In this document: piece after piece, positions 1 to 11,783 of the stretch
Layout: each line of letters begins with the position of its first letter
Position numbering within the stretch: position 1 is the first letter of the stretch
NCBI GenBank assembly: GCA_013368795.1
Contig: JABFXX010000400.1
Location: forward strand, 1-33,506
Length of the DNA stretch: 33,506 bases
Source of the DNA: Kofleriaceae bacterium
GTDB taxonomy: Bacteria; Myxococcota_A; Polyangia; Haliangiales; Haliangiaceae
Direction: 5' to 3'
Made by a program: the position numbers and the translations under genes
The notes under the pieces: model-generated
The model's input: the letters and a program-made list of their open reading frames with translations, nothing else
Told to the model about the DNA's origin: nothing
Databases searched by the model: none

Positions 1-120
1 GAATGCGATGGCGCGGAATGCGATGGCGCTGAATGCGATGGCGCTGAATGTGACGGCGCTGAATGTGACGGCGCTGAATGTGACGGCGCTGAATGTGACG
101 GCGCTGAATGTGACGGCGCT
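1..120. repeat. Eight copies of a 15-bp tandem repeat
   Basis: Eight consecutive 15-bp units fill this stretch. The first three are variants of gaatgcgatggcgct and the next five are identical gaatgtgacggcgct. On the minus strand each unit encodes a SAPSH-type pentapeptide in the tail of the DUF6600 protein. Repetition continues less regularly to about 330, including 18-bp units around 240-297. Copy number is likely to vary between strains through slippage, which is inference. The array may continue beyond the left edge. Confidence 0.9.
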
Positions 121-1844
121 GAATGCGACGACGGCGGCGGCGCAGCATGCGACGGAGCGGAATGCGAGGGCGGCGGCGCAGCATGCGAAGGCGCGGCGTG
201 CGATGGCGACGGCGCAGAGCGCGCAGACGTGGAGTGCGACGGCGCGTGTGAAGGCGACGGCGCGTGTGACGGCGACGGCGCGTGTGACGGCGACGGCGCA
301 GCATGCGAGCGCGACGAGGCGGAGGGCGATGGCCCATGCGAAGACGGCGCCTGGTGCGATCGCGTTGGAGACGGCGGCGGCGCGGACCGCGACGACGATG
401 GCTCACGCGACCTCGTCTCGGAGGGCGCTGAACGCGACGGCGACGGCTCGCGAGATTTCGTCTCGGAAGGCGAGGGACGCGGCGATGGCTCGCGACCACT
501 CGGTGTGGTCGCGCCGCGCGTCGGTTCACGCGTCGTTCTCGGTTGCGATGGAGTCTTCGTCGGAGCGCCTTCGCGCGGCGACGGTGTCGTCTCGCGTGCC
601 GGTGGCGTCGTCTCGCGTGACGACGGCGTGGTCTCGCGCGCCGACGGCGTCCGCTCCTTCGTCGGAGCCGTTCCCTTCGTAGGCGGCTTCTCCTCGAGCG
701 AGCGCGGGCGCGTCGTCTCGCCGGGCGTCCGGCGCTGCTCCTCGGTCGGCGCGCCGCGCGGCGGCTGCTCCTCGGTGCGCGGCGTACGCGTACTCGGTGC
801 AGTCGGCCGCTTGCGGCTGGGTGTCTCGACCGGCGGACGTCCCGGCGTCTCCGTTGCCTGCGGCGTCGTCCGACGGCGACTCGTGCCTGCACCGCGGCCA
901 TCGATCGGCTGACCCGACGGGCGCGTTGGGGCGCGACGCACGACGTGTGCGCTCGGCGCCTTCGCACCGTACGCACGCGCGGTGCGCGGGTTGGAGAAGC
1001 GCCTCGCCATCGTCAGGCCGCGCTCGTTGGGCTGCGTGTGAACGACGGCGATGTTTCGGCCGAGCCGTTGCGGCGCCGGGCCGCGCGTTTCGCGGCGCAC
1101 GTTCGGCACGCGACCGACCGCGGGGCGCACGCGGCTGAACGGGCGCGTGTGGCGCTCGACCTGCGCGAGCTCTCGGCCTCGGACGACGCGATCGTGGATG
1201 TCGTTGCTGAAGATGGCCGCGCTCGGGATGTACCAGTACGACGGCGTGGGGGCGAAACCGAGCGTGTACGGCGTGCCGTCGTACCAGGCGTAGTCGGGAG
1301 GCGTCGGGCCCCAACCGACGTAGTCGTAGTTAGCCAGGCCGATGCGCCAGTCGACCCACGCAGGCGCGTACTGACGACCGGGGATCCAGGCCCAGCCGAG
1401 ATCGGCGATCTCGACCCAGCGCCCGTAGTGGAACGGGACCCAGCCCCAGGGATAGTCGCTGACCCAGACGTAGTCCTGGCCGTCCCACTCCCAGTGGCCT
1501 GCGGTCTGATACGGCGTGAAGTCGGGACCGACCTGGTCGCTGGCGGGGACCCAGACGGTCCCATATGTCGGATCGTCGACCCATTGGCCGTACGGATCGA
1601 GGACATCGCGGAAGTCGGAGAGCGCGCTCGGATCGGTGTCGGCGTAGACGTCGGACTCCGCCGGGACGGAAACCTCGTCGCCGTAGGGCTGGTTCTCGTC
1701 GTACTCGGTATTTACATCGGGCGGTGCGCCCGGCTCGACCTCCGTGTCGGGCTGATAAGGGTCGATGGGTTGAGGCTGCTTTGCGAGCGACGTGGTTGGC
1801 GCCGCCGACGAAGCGATGACGAATGCGATCGCGAACCGGCGCAT
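1..1844 (-). CDS. Secreted DUF6600 protein with Pro/Ser/His repeat tail (C-terminus cut by window edge)
   Basis: Translating the minus strand from ATG at 1844 gives an open frame that runs off the left edge (614 codons seen). It begins MRRFAIAFVIASSAA, a signal peptide, followed by an acidic stretch. Residues of about 70-160 are rich in Trp, Tyr and Gly (GHWEWDGQDYVW, WGWVPFHYGRW, GWAWIPG, WVDWRIG, YVGWGPTPP), the signature of DUF6600 proteins. After about residue 230 the protein becomes Arg/Pro/Thr rich, then a long low-complexity tail of SRETTP, SPSHAP and SAPSH units. Function is unknown; DUF6600 proteins are exported, and a surface or envelope role is inference. An alternative ATG at 1848 is in another frame and gives an Arg-rich shadow. 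No clear Shine-Dalgarno is seen. The family call is confident; the true end is outside the window. Confidence 0.8.
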   Translation of the reverse strand, partial: MRRFAIAFVIASSAAPTTSLAKQPQPIDPYQPDTEVEPGAPPDVNTEYDENQPYGDEVSVPAESDVYADTDPSALSDFRDVLDPYGQWVDDPTYGTVWVPASDQVGPDFTPYQTAGHWEWDGQDYVWVSDYPWGWVPFHYGRWVEIADLGWAWIPGRQYAPAWVDWRIGLANYDYVGWGPTPPDYAWYDGTPYTLGFAPTPSYWYIPSAAIFSNDIHDRVVRGRELAQVERHTRPFSRVRPAVGRVPNVRRETRGPAPQRLGRNIAVVHTQPNERGLTMARRFSNPRTARAYGAKAPSAHVVRRAPTRPSGQPIDGRGAGTSRRRTTPQATETPGRPPVETPSRKRPTAPSTRTPRTEEQPPRGAPTEEQRRTPGETTRPRSLEEKPPTKGTAPTKERTPSARETTPSSRETTPPARETTPSPREGAPTKTPSQPRTTREPTRGATTPSGREPSPRPSPSETKSREPSPSRSAPSETRSREPSSSRSAPPPSPTRSHQAPSSHGPSPSASSRSHAAPSPSHAPSPSHAPSPSHAPSHSTSARSAPSPSHAAPSHAAPPPSHSAPSHAAPPPSSHSAPSHSAPSHSAPSHSAPSHSAPSHSAPSHSAPSHSAPSH

Positions 1845-1889
1845 GCATCGATCCGCACGCAAGTGTCGCGCCGTACGAGCTGCGATGTC

Positions 1890-2459
1890 TCAGTAGGTGT
1901 ACTGGCAGCGTCGCGATTCAGCGCAGAGCTGGACGACCTTGGAATCGGCGAGCTCGTGCAGCTGCTGTCCCGCGATGTAGCACTGCACAGGACCGGCCGA
2001 GCGCGACGCCTGACAGAGCTCCCCGGCGCTCTGCAGCGAGAGGTCGGTGAAGCGCGCGGCCCCGTCGAGGCATGCAGGCGAGGCGACCTGTGCCGGTGGT
2101 GGGCCGAGCGAGCATGCCGTCGTGCAGTAGGCGATCATCTGGTCCTCGGTCAGCGTGCCGATCGAATCGAGCCGCGCGTAGCAGCTGACCGGCGCGAGCG
2201 AGGTGGCGGCGCGACACAGCTGGAGGATCTTCTGCGACGCGAGCCCGTGGAATCGATCGAGCGCGACGGCGTAGCAGCGACCGGGCGCATCGGAGAGTGC
2301 GGCCGAGCACAGCTGTACAGCGTGGTCGAGGTCCAGCTGCGCAGCGACGGCGATCTGGTAGCAGTACAACGGACCGAGAGGGTCGGTGGCGACCTGAGCC
2401 CGCGCTTCCTGATTGCAGCCAACGCCAGCCGAAACAAGGACGGCGAGCCACCCATACAT
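1890..2459 (-). CDS. Small secreted or lipoprotein with five paired-cysteine repeats
   Basis: The protein has 189 residues. The N-terminus MYGWLAVLVSAGVGC resembles a signal peptide, possibly a weak lipobox before Cys15, although it lacks the usual positive charge. The rest is five repeats of about 29-38 residues with the pattern P-x-x-C-(Y)-x-x-A ... L-C-x-x-A-x-S, such as APGRCYAVALDRF followed by ILQLCRAATSLA. Each repeat carries a Cys near its start and another in a (Q)LC motif, suggesting disulfides or a helical-hairpin repeat. The longer start at 2513 was rejected because its ATG lies inside a perfect hairpin, no ribosome site precedes it, and it would put a non-signal sequence before the hydrophobic segment. 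Function unknown. It follows the octad-repeat gene in the same direction. Confidence 0.65.
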   Translation of the reverse strand: MYGWLAVLVSAGVGCNQEARAQVATDPLGPLYCYQIAVAAQLDLDHAVQLCSAALSDAPGRCYAVALDRFHGLASQKILQLCRAATSLAPVSCYARLDSIGTLTEDQMIAYCTTACSLGPPPAQVASPACLDGAARFTDLSLQSAGELCQASRSAGPVQCYIAGQQLHELADSKVVQLCAESRRCQYTY

Positions 2460-2512
2460 GGAGAAGCTCGCCGTCCAGGTACAGCTCATGGTGTGAGAAG
2501 CTGCAGCGTGCA

Positions 2513-2532
2513 TGCCCGCGCTGTCGCGGGCA
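2513..2532. other. Perfect 8-bp inverted repeat (hairpin)
   Basis: TGCCCGCG and CGCGGGCA are separated by four bases. The hairpin lies after the stop of the octad-repeat gene and before the cysteine-repeat gene on the minus strand. No T tract follows, so this is not a standard intrinsic terminator. It could slow transcription or protect an RNA end. Confidence 0.4.
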
Positions 2533-2601
2533 GACGCGACAGACAGATGCGCAGCTCACTGCAGCCGAGGTGGCCCGCGCGCACGGTAGGCGCGCAGCAC
2601 C

Positions 2602-3852
2602 TCAGTGCATGCCCGTGCCGAAGCCTGAGAACTCGGGCGTGTGACCGCCGTCGGTGATCGCCGAGCGAATCGCCTCGCGCAGGCGGTCACGGTGCACCTC
2701 GTGGAGGCGCTCGCGAACCGCGTCGGTGAGGCGCTCGCGGATCGCGTAGGCGATGCGGCCGCGAACCGAGTCTGCGAACTGATCCGGATCGAAGCCACCG
2801 AGCAGCTTCTGCTCGACGAGCGACGCGCGGATCGCGGTGCCGAGCCGCTCGCGCAGGACGTCATCCACGTGCTCGCGGATCGTGTTGCTGACGTGATCGC
2901 GGACCGAGTCCACGAAGCGCGTGCGCAGCGAGTCGTGGATGTAGTCGCGCAGCGTCTCCGACATGTTCATCGCGTCGGTGACCTGCATCGGGCCCATGCC
3001 GAAGCCGCCGCCGAAGCCCATCTGGCGTCCGCCACCCTGCCAGCGCTCCGAGACCGCGGAGCGGACCGCCTCGGCGACGCGCTCGCGCGCCGTCTCCTCG
3101 AGACGCTCGCGAACGGCATCACGGGCGCGCTGCTCGATCGCGTCGCCGACGCGCTGCTCGATCGCCTCGCCGAGCCGCTCGCGGATCATCGTGATCATGC
3201 GCTCCGGTTCGCCCCCACTCTGCAGCGCCGCCTGGAACGACTCCTTGAGGCGCTCGCGGACCGTCTCCTGGAGACGGCCGCGGATGGTGTCGCGGATGCG
3301 GTCGCGCACGCCCTCGGCGAGACGCTCGCGGAGCTCGGGCTCGACGCGGTCGCGGATGCGCGACGCGATGCGGTCGGAATCCTCCGCAAACTGGGTCGTC
3401 GAGATGGCCTCGCGGATCGCCTCACCGAGACGCTCGCGAAGGCCGTCGCGGACGCGCTGGCGGATCACGTCGGAGACCTGGTCCTCGAGGGTCTGGGCAA
3501 GGCGATCCGAGAGCCGCTTCTCGAGACGCGAGAAGTCGAACCCGCGATCGCTCTGCGCCTCGATCATCGCGGCGCGCAGCTCGGTCGCGAGCCGGTCGCG
3601 CACGATCTCGCGGACGCGCTCCTTCACGCCCTCGCGGACGCGCTCCTGCAGACGCTGGCCGACGCGCTCGCGCACGGCCTCGTGCACGCGCTCGCGGAGG
3701 TCGCTGGTCTGCGTGTCGCCGTAACCCTGGTGCTGCTGATAGCCCTGCGCCTGGAAGTCCTCGCCGGCCATGCCGCGGCTCTGGACCGCGCGCATGGCGC
3801 TCTTGATCGCGAAGTTGAGCCGCTGCATCTCGTTGTTGTCCTGGATCGGCAT
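2602..3852 (-). CDS. Arg/Glu-rich octad-repeat helical protein, function unknown
   Basis: The protein has 416 residues. ATG at 3852 is preceded by AGGAGA eight bases upstream, which fixes the start; the longer open frame upstream overlaps leuB and is spurious. After a short N-terminus (MPIQDNNEMQRLNFAIKSAM) and a Gln/Gly segment, the protein is six blocks of about 42-50 residues (about 53-96, 109-150, 161-210, 217-268, 299-344, 357-399). Each block is a chain of eight-residue units of the form R-x-R-(L/V/I)-x-(E/D)-(A/G)-(V/I), such as RERLAEGVRDRIRDTI, and each ends in x-A-(I/L/M/V). Blocks four and five are separated by a Gly/Met-rich linker (QGGGRQMGFGGGFGMG). Hydrophobic residues fall every fourth position, unlike a normal heptad coiled coil. 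There is no signal peptide or membrane segment. I do not recognise a family. Confidence 0.75.
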   Translation of the reverse strand: MPIQDNNEMQRLNFAIKSAMRAVQSRGMAGEDFQAQGYQQHQGYGDTQTSDLRERVHEAVRERVGQRLQERVREGVKERVREIVRDRLATELRAAMIEAQSDRGFDFSRLEKRLSDRLAQTLEDQVSDVIRQRVRDGLRERLGEAIREAISTTQFAEDSDRIASRIRDRVEPELRERLAEGVRDRIRDTIRGRLQETVRERLKESFQAALQSGGEPERMITMIRERLGEAIEQRVGDAIEQRARDAVRERLEETARERVAEAVRSAVSERWQGGGRQMGFGGGFGMGPMQVTDAMNMSETLRDYIHDSLRTRFVDSVRDHVSNTIREHVDDVLRERLGTAIRASLVEQKLLGGFDPDQFADSVRGRIAYAIRERLTDAVRERLHEVHRDRLREAIRSAITDGGHTPEFSGFGTGMH

Positions 3853-5100
3853 CTGTCTTCTCTCCTGTGGTGTTCGCAGAAACGCTGCGCGCGTCGCCAC
3901 CGAGCAAGCGCTAGACCACCGGAGATGTCGGTGCAGCGACGAAATTTGCGTATGCGGACGCGCGGGAGCGCACCACGCGCGCGCCGTGCGTCGAGCAGAG
4001 TAGCTACTGCGCTCGTCGTCGGCGTACGGGCTGTTCGGTATGTCGACGCCTGTTAGTGGCCGAGTGCCGACCGAACTGCTGCGCCGAGCTCGGATGTCGA
4101 TATCGTCTTCTGCGACGAGTCGAGCACCGTGTCGGGCGTGCGCGCGCCCGCTGCGATCACTTCGCGCACGGCACGTTCGATCGCGTCGGCTTCTTCGAGG
4201 AGGTGCAGCGAGTGACGCAGTAACATGGCGGCGCTGAGAATCGTCCCGATCGGGTTCGCGATGCCCTGGCCCGCGATGTCGGGTGCAGAGCCGTGGATCG
4301 GCTCGTAGAGCCCGCGCGTGCCGTCGCCGAGCGATGCGCTCGGAAGCAGGCCGAGCGAGCCTGCGAGCACCGCGGCCTCGTCGGTGAGGATGTCGCCGAA
4401 CATGTTCTCGGTCACGATCACGTCGAACGTGCGCGCGGCGGTGACGAGCCGCATCGCACACGAGTCGACGAGCTGATGTTCGAGCGTGACATCGGGGAAG
4501 CCGGCGGCGACCTCGGTCGCGATCTCGCGCCACAGTCGCGACGACTCGAGCACGTTCGCCTTGTCGATCGAAGTCACGCGTTTCTTGCGCGTCCGGGCGA
4601 GCTGGAACGCAAGAGTTACGACCCTTCGGATCTCCTGCTCGGTGTACTCGAGCGTGTCGACCGCACGTCGGCCATCGCCAACCTCCTCGCGGAACCGCGG
4701 CCAGCCGAAGTAGAGACCGCCGGTCAGCTCGCGGATGAACAGGATGTCGACGCCCTCGATCCGTTCGGCCTTGAGCGGCGAGACCGCGGCGAGGGCAGGG
4801 TGCACGCGCACCGGCCGCAGGTTCGCGTAAAGGCCGAGCGCCTTGCGGATCGCGAGTAGACCTTGCTCCGGACGCACTCGCGCCTTCGGGTCATCCCACT
4901 TCGGGCCGCCGACCGCGCCCAGGAGGACCGCATCGGCAGACCTGCACGCGGCGAGCGTCGCGGCCGGGAGCGGATCGCCGGTCGCATCGATCGCTGCGCC
5001 GCCGATCAGATGCTCGGCAAACGTCAGCGCGTGACCGAAGCGGGCAGCGATCGTCTCGAGCACGCCGCGCGCCTCGCGGACGACCTCGGGACCGATTCCA

Positions 5101-6689
<1,589 letters not shown>

Positions 6690-6693
<4 letters not shown>

Positions 6694-7253
6694 CGTTGTT
6701 CGTATGCGGCGATGCGGTCCGCGAACGACAGGATGTAGCCGAGCTCGTCGAGTCCGCTCGCGAGGCAGTGCTTCGCGAATGGATCGAGGAGGAACCGGAA
6801 ACTCGTTCCGTCGGGCAGGAGCACGCGCTGGCCGTCGAGATCGACGGTGAGCTCGAGCGCGGGCTCGGCGCGAAGCGCGTACTCGATCAGCTCGCAGGCC
6901 TCCTCGGAGAGCGCGACCGGCAAGAGGCCATTCTTCGTCGCGTTCTCCTTGAAGATGTCGGCGAACGAGCGCGCGATGATCGCGCGGAAGCCCCAGTCGA
7001 CGAGCGCCCACGGTGCGTGCTCGCGCGACGAGCCGCAGCCGAAGTTGACGCCGGTGACGAGGATCTGTGCACCGCGTGCGCTCGGTGCGAGCAGCGGGAA
7101 GCCGGGCTGGGCGCGCCAGTCCGCGAACAGGCTGTCGCCGAGGCCGACCTTCGACGTGCCCTTGAGGAAGCGCGCCGGGATGATCTGATCGGTGTCGACG
7201 TCGTCGGCGGGCAGCGCGACGGCGCGCGCGGTGAGCGTGGTGAACGGAGTCAT
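6690..7253 (-). CDS. leuD: 3-isopropylmalate dehydratase small subunit
   Basis: LeuD is the swivel-domain subunit that with LeuC isomerises 2-isopropylmalate to 3-isopropylmalate, and probably citramalate to 3-methylmalate. The 187-residue length is normal. Motifs are [18 protein letters not shown] at the N-terminus and the substrate-binding loop [17 protein letters not shown], followed by [20 protein letters not shown] at 7253 is preceded by GGAGG six bases upstream and overlaps the leuC stop (ATGA). The stop overlaps the cimA start in the same way, so leuC, leuD and cimA are translationally linked. Confidence 0.97.
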
Positions 7254-8659
7254 CGGGAGCCTCCGAGCAGCGAGCGCACGTCGGTGACCTTGCCGGTGAC
7301 GGCGGCCGCCGCGGCGGTGAGGGGAGAGGCGAGGAACGTGCGGCCACCGCGGCCCTGACGGCCCTCGAAGTTGCGGTTGCTCGTGCTCACCGCGTACTGG
7401 CCGGGCTCGATCGCGTCGCCGTTCATCGCGATGCACATCGAGCAGCCGGGCTCGCGCCACTCGGCGCCGGCGTCGCGGAACACGGTGTCGAGGCCCTCGG
7501 CCTCGGCCTGCCGCTTGACGTCCTTGCTGCCCGGCACGACGAGCACGCGGACGCCGGGCGCGACCTTGCGTCCTCGCATCACGCTCGCGGCGGCGCGCAT
7601 GTCGCCGAGCCGCGCGTTCGTACACGAGCCGATGAACACGACGTCGATCGGCCGGCCGAGCAGCGGCTCTCCGGGATCGAGTCCCATGTAGCGCATCGCC
7701 TTCTCGAGCGCGGGCCGGTGCGCCGGATCGATCTCGTCGAGCGACGGCACCGGCGCGCCGACCGGGATGCCCATGCCCGGATTCGTGCCGAACGTGATCA
7801 TCGGCTCGACAAGCGAGGCGTCGATCACGAGCGTGCGATCGTAGGTCGCGCCATCGTCGCTCGCGAGCTGGCACCAGCGCTCGAGGGCGGCATCCCACGC
7901 GGCGCCGGTCGGCGCGTGCGGCCTGCCGGCGAGCCACGCGAGCGTCGTGTCGTCGGGCGCGATCATGCCGGCGCGCGCGCCTGCCTCGATCGACATGTTG
8001 CAGACTGTCATCCGGCCCTCCATGTCGAGCGCGCGGATCGCGGAGCCGGTGTATTCGATGACGTGCCCGGTCGCGCCGCCGACGCCGATCTCGGCGATCA
8101 GTGCGAGCACGAGGTCCTTCGCCGTCGCGCCGGGGCGCAGCGTGCCCTCGAAGCGCACCTCGAACGTCTTCGGCTTGCGCTGCAGCAGGCACTGCGACGC
8201 GAGCACGTGCTCGACCTCGCTCGTGCCGATGCCGAACGCGAGCGCGCCGAAGGCGCCGTGCGTCGACGTGTGGCTGTCGCCGCACACGATCGTCATGCCC
8301 GGCTGCGTGTGACCGAGCTCCGGGCCGATCACGTGGACGATGCCGGTGTGCTCGGACTCCGTGTCGTGCAGCGTGATGCCGTGCTTCTGGCAATTGTCCG
8401 CGAGCGTGCGGAGCTGGGTGCGCGCCGCATCGTCGACGACCGCGAGGCCCTTCGGCAGCGTCGGGATCGAGTGGTCCATCGTCGCGACCGTGCGGTCGGG
8501 GCGGCGGACGCGCAGGCCGCGTTCATCGAGCCCGGCGAACGCCTGCGGCGACGTCACCTCGTGAACGAGGTGGAGATCGATGTAGAGCACGGCAGGACGC
8601 CCCGGCTCCTCGGCGACGACATGCGCATCCCAGATCTTCTCGAACAGCGTGCGCTTCAT
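7250..8659 (-). CDS. leuC: 3-isopropylmalate dehydratase large subunit
   Basis: LeuC is the 4Fe-4S aconitase-family catalytic subunit; it works with LeuD in the leucine pathway. The 469-residue length is standard. It begins [15 protein letters not shown] and shows [34 protein letters not shown] and the three cluster cysteines, one in [12 protein letters not shown] and two in GCSMCIAMN. The ending [20 protein letters not shown] also fits. ATG at 8659 has GAGGAG six bases upstream and overlaps the leuA stop as ATGA. All expected catalytic features are present, so the enzyme should be active. Confidence 0.97.
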   Translation of the reverse strand: MKRTLFEKIWDAHVVAEEPGRPAVLYIDLHLVHEVTSPQAFAGLDERGLRVRRPDRTVATMDHSIPTLPKGLAVVDDAARTQLRTLADNCQKHGITLHDTESEHTGIVHVIGPELGHTQPGMTIVCGDSHTSTHGAFGALAFGIGTSEVEHVLASQCLLQRKPKTFEVRFEGTLRPGATAKDLVLALIAEIGVGGATGHVIEYTGSAIRALDMEGRMTVCNMSIEAGARAGMIAPDDTTLAWLAGRPHAPTGAAWDAALERWCQLASDDGATYDRTLVIDASLVEPMITFGTNPGMGIPVGAPVPSLDEIDPAHRPALEKAMRYMGLDPGEPLLGRPIDVVFIGSCTNARLGDMRAAASVMRGRKVAPGVRVLVVPGSKDVKRQAEAEGLDTVFRDAGAEWREPGCSMCIAMNGDAIEPGQYAVSTSNRNFEGRQGRGGRTFLASPLTAAAAAVTGKVTDVRSLLGGSR

Positions 8660-10245
8660 GGTGTGCTCCTCAGCTCGTCGGCGGGAGGCGGCGTCCACGC
8701 CGGGGGCGATGGCTTCACCACGCCCTGGGTCGCGACGATCCGGTTGAGCGCACGCAGATAGGCGTGAACGCTCGCGACGATGATGTCGGTGTCGGCGCCG
8801 GCGCCGTGGAACACGCGGCCGCGGTCGTCGCGCACGCGCACCGTGACGTGGCCGAGCGCGTCGATGCCCTCGGTCACCGAGTGCACGGTGTACTCGAGCA
8901 GATCGGCGGGCGCAGCGACGAGCGCGTCGATCGCCTTGTACGCCGCGTCGACGGGACCGGTACCGATCGAGGCGTGCGCGCGGACGGCGCCGTCGGAACC
9001 GCGGAGACGGACGGTCGCCGTCGGCATGCCGAGCGCGCCGCAGCCGACGTGCAGGCCGTCGAGCTGGAATGCCTCGTCGAGCTCGGGCAGGTCGTCGCGG
9101 ACGAGCACCTCGAGGTCGGCATCGGTGACCTGCTTGCGCCGATCCGCGATCTCCTTGAACCGCTTGAACACGCGATCGAGCACGTCGCCCTGGAGCGGGT
9201 AGCCGAGCTCGGCGAGCCGCGCCGCGAGCGCCGCGCGCCCCGAATGCTTGCCGAGCACGAGCTGGGTCTGGGTCGCGCCGACGGTCTCCGGGCGCATGAT
9301 CTCGTAGGTCGCCTCGTGCTTGAGCATGCCGTCCTGGTGGATGCCGGACTCGTGCGCGAACGCGTTGGCGCCGACGATCGCCTTGTTGGCCTGCACGGCC
9401 ATGCCGGTGCACGAACTGACGAGCCGGCTCACGCGCGTGAGCTGCGTCGTGTCGATCTGCGTCGAGAGCGCGAACTTCGCGGCGCGCGTGTGGATCGCCA
9501 TCACGACCTCCTCGAGCGAGGAGTTCCCGGCGCGCTCGCCGATGCCGTTGATCGTGACCTCGGCCTGCCGCGCCCCGGCGAGGATGCCGGCGAGCGCATT
9601 CGCGGTCGCGAGCCCGAGGTCATCGTGGCAGTGCACCGAGAGGACGACGTCCTTCGCGCCGGGTACGTTGTCGCGAATGCCGGCGATCAGCGCGCCGAAC
9701 TCGTCGGGCGTCGTGTAGCCGACGGTGTCGGGGATGTTGAGCGTCGTCGCGCCCGCGCGGATCGCGAGCTCGAGCACGCGGTAGAGGAACGTGGGATCGC
9801 TGCGGCCGGCGTCCTCGGGCGAGAACTCGATGTCGTCGCACAGCGACTTCGCGTACGCGACCATCTCGGATACGCGCGCGCAGACCTCGTCGCGCGTCAT
9901 CCGCAGCTTGTGCTGCAGGTGCAGGTCAGACGTCGCGAGGAACGTGTGGATGCGGGGCCGGTGCGCGGCGCGGACGCCCTCCCATGCGCGCTCGATATCG
10001 GTCTTCGCGGCGCGAGCGAGGCCGCAGATGATCGGTGCGCCTGCGTCGGTGCCGACCTGCGCCGCGATCGCTTGCACGGCGGCGAGATCGTCGGGCGATG
10101 CCGCCGGAAAGCCGGCTTCGATCACATCGACGCGCAGGCGCGCCAGTGCGCGCGCGACCTCGAGCTTCTCCGTCGAGGTCATCGTCGCGCCGGGCGATTG
10201 CTCGCCGTCGCGCAGCGTCGTGTCGAAGATGCGTACGTGCTCCAC
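8656..10245 (-). CDS. leuA: 2-isopropylmalate synthase
   Basis: LeuA condenses 2-ketoisovalerate with acetyl-CoA to 2-isopropylmalate, the committed leucine step. The 529-residue length fits the type I bacterial form. The catalytic barrel shows [28 protein letters not shown], the metal ligands in [32 protein letters not shown], and [16 protein letters not shown]. The last 130 or so residues are the LeuA dimer regulatory domain, the usual site of leucine feedback inhibition. It starts four bases after the ilvC stop, with GGGCGAG as a modest ribosome site. Together with the second synthase downstream (cimA) it commits carbon to the two branches. Confidence 0.97.
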   Translation of the reverse strand: MEHVRIFDTTLRDGEQSPGATMTSTEKLEVARALARLRVDVIEAGFPAASPDDLAAVQAIAAQVGTDAGAPIICGLARAAKTDIERAWEGVRAAHRPRIHTFLATSDLHLQHKLRMTRDEVCARVSEMVAYAKSLCDDIEFSPEDAGRSDPTFLYRVLELAIRAGATTLNIPDTVGYTTPDEFGALIAGIRDNVPGAKDVVLSVHCHDDLGLATANALAGILAGARQAEVTINGIGERAGNSSLEEVVMAIHTRAAKFALSTQIDTTQLTRVSRLVSSCTGMAVQANKAIVGANAFAHESGIHQDGMLKHEATYEIMRPETVGATQTQLVLGKHSGRAALAARLAELGYPLQGDVLDRVFKRFKEIADRRKQVTDADLEVLVRDDLPELDEAFQLDGLHVGCGALGMPTATVRLRGSDGAVRAHASIGTGPVDAAYKAIDALVAAPADLLEYTVHSVTEGIDALGHVTVRVRDDRGRVFHGAGADTDIIVASVHAYLRALNRIVATQGVVKPSPPAWTPPPADELRSTP

Positions 10246-10249
10246 GGTG

Positions 10250-11782
<1,533 letters not shown>

Positions 11783-11783
<1 letters not shown>

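Noticed and set aside
1..330. CRISPR-like array
   Set aside because: The units are adjacent short tandem repeats with no unique spacers, inside a coding frame.
8..1314. Several long open frames on both strands with MALNVT-, EGDGA- or RRA-type low-complexity products
   Set aside because: They are alternative-frame readings of the repeats in the DUF6600 gene, whose frame gives a signal peptide and a recognisable domain.
2641..4056. A 471-codon open frame on the plus strand opposite the octad-repeat gene
   Set aside because: It mirrors the Arg/Glu repeat codons (GAG/CTC, CGC/GCG) and has no ribosome site. The minus-strand gene has AGGAGA and a sensible start.
3853..4533. Upstream extension of the octad-repeat frame to 4533
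   Set aside because: It overlaps leuB on the same strand in another frame and encodes a random Arg-rich sequence. A well-placed ribosome site supports ATG 3852.
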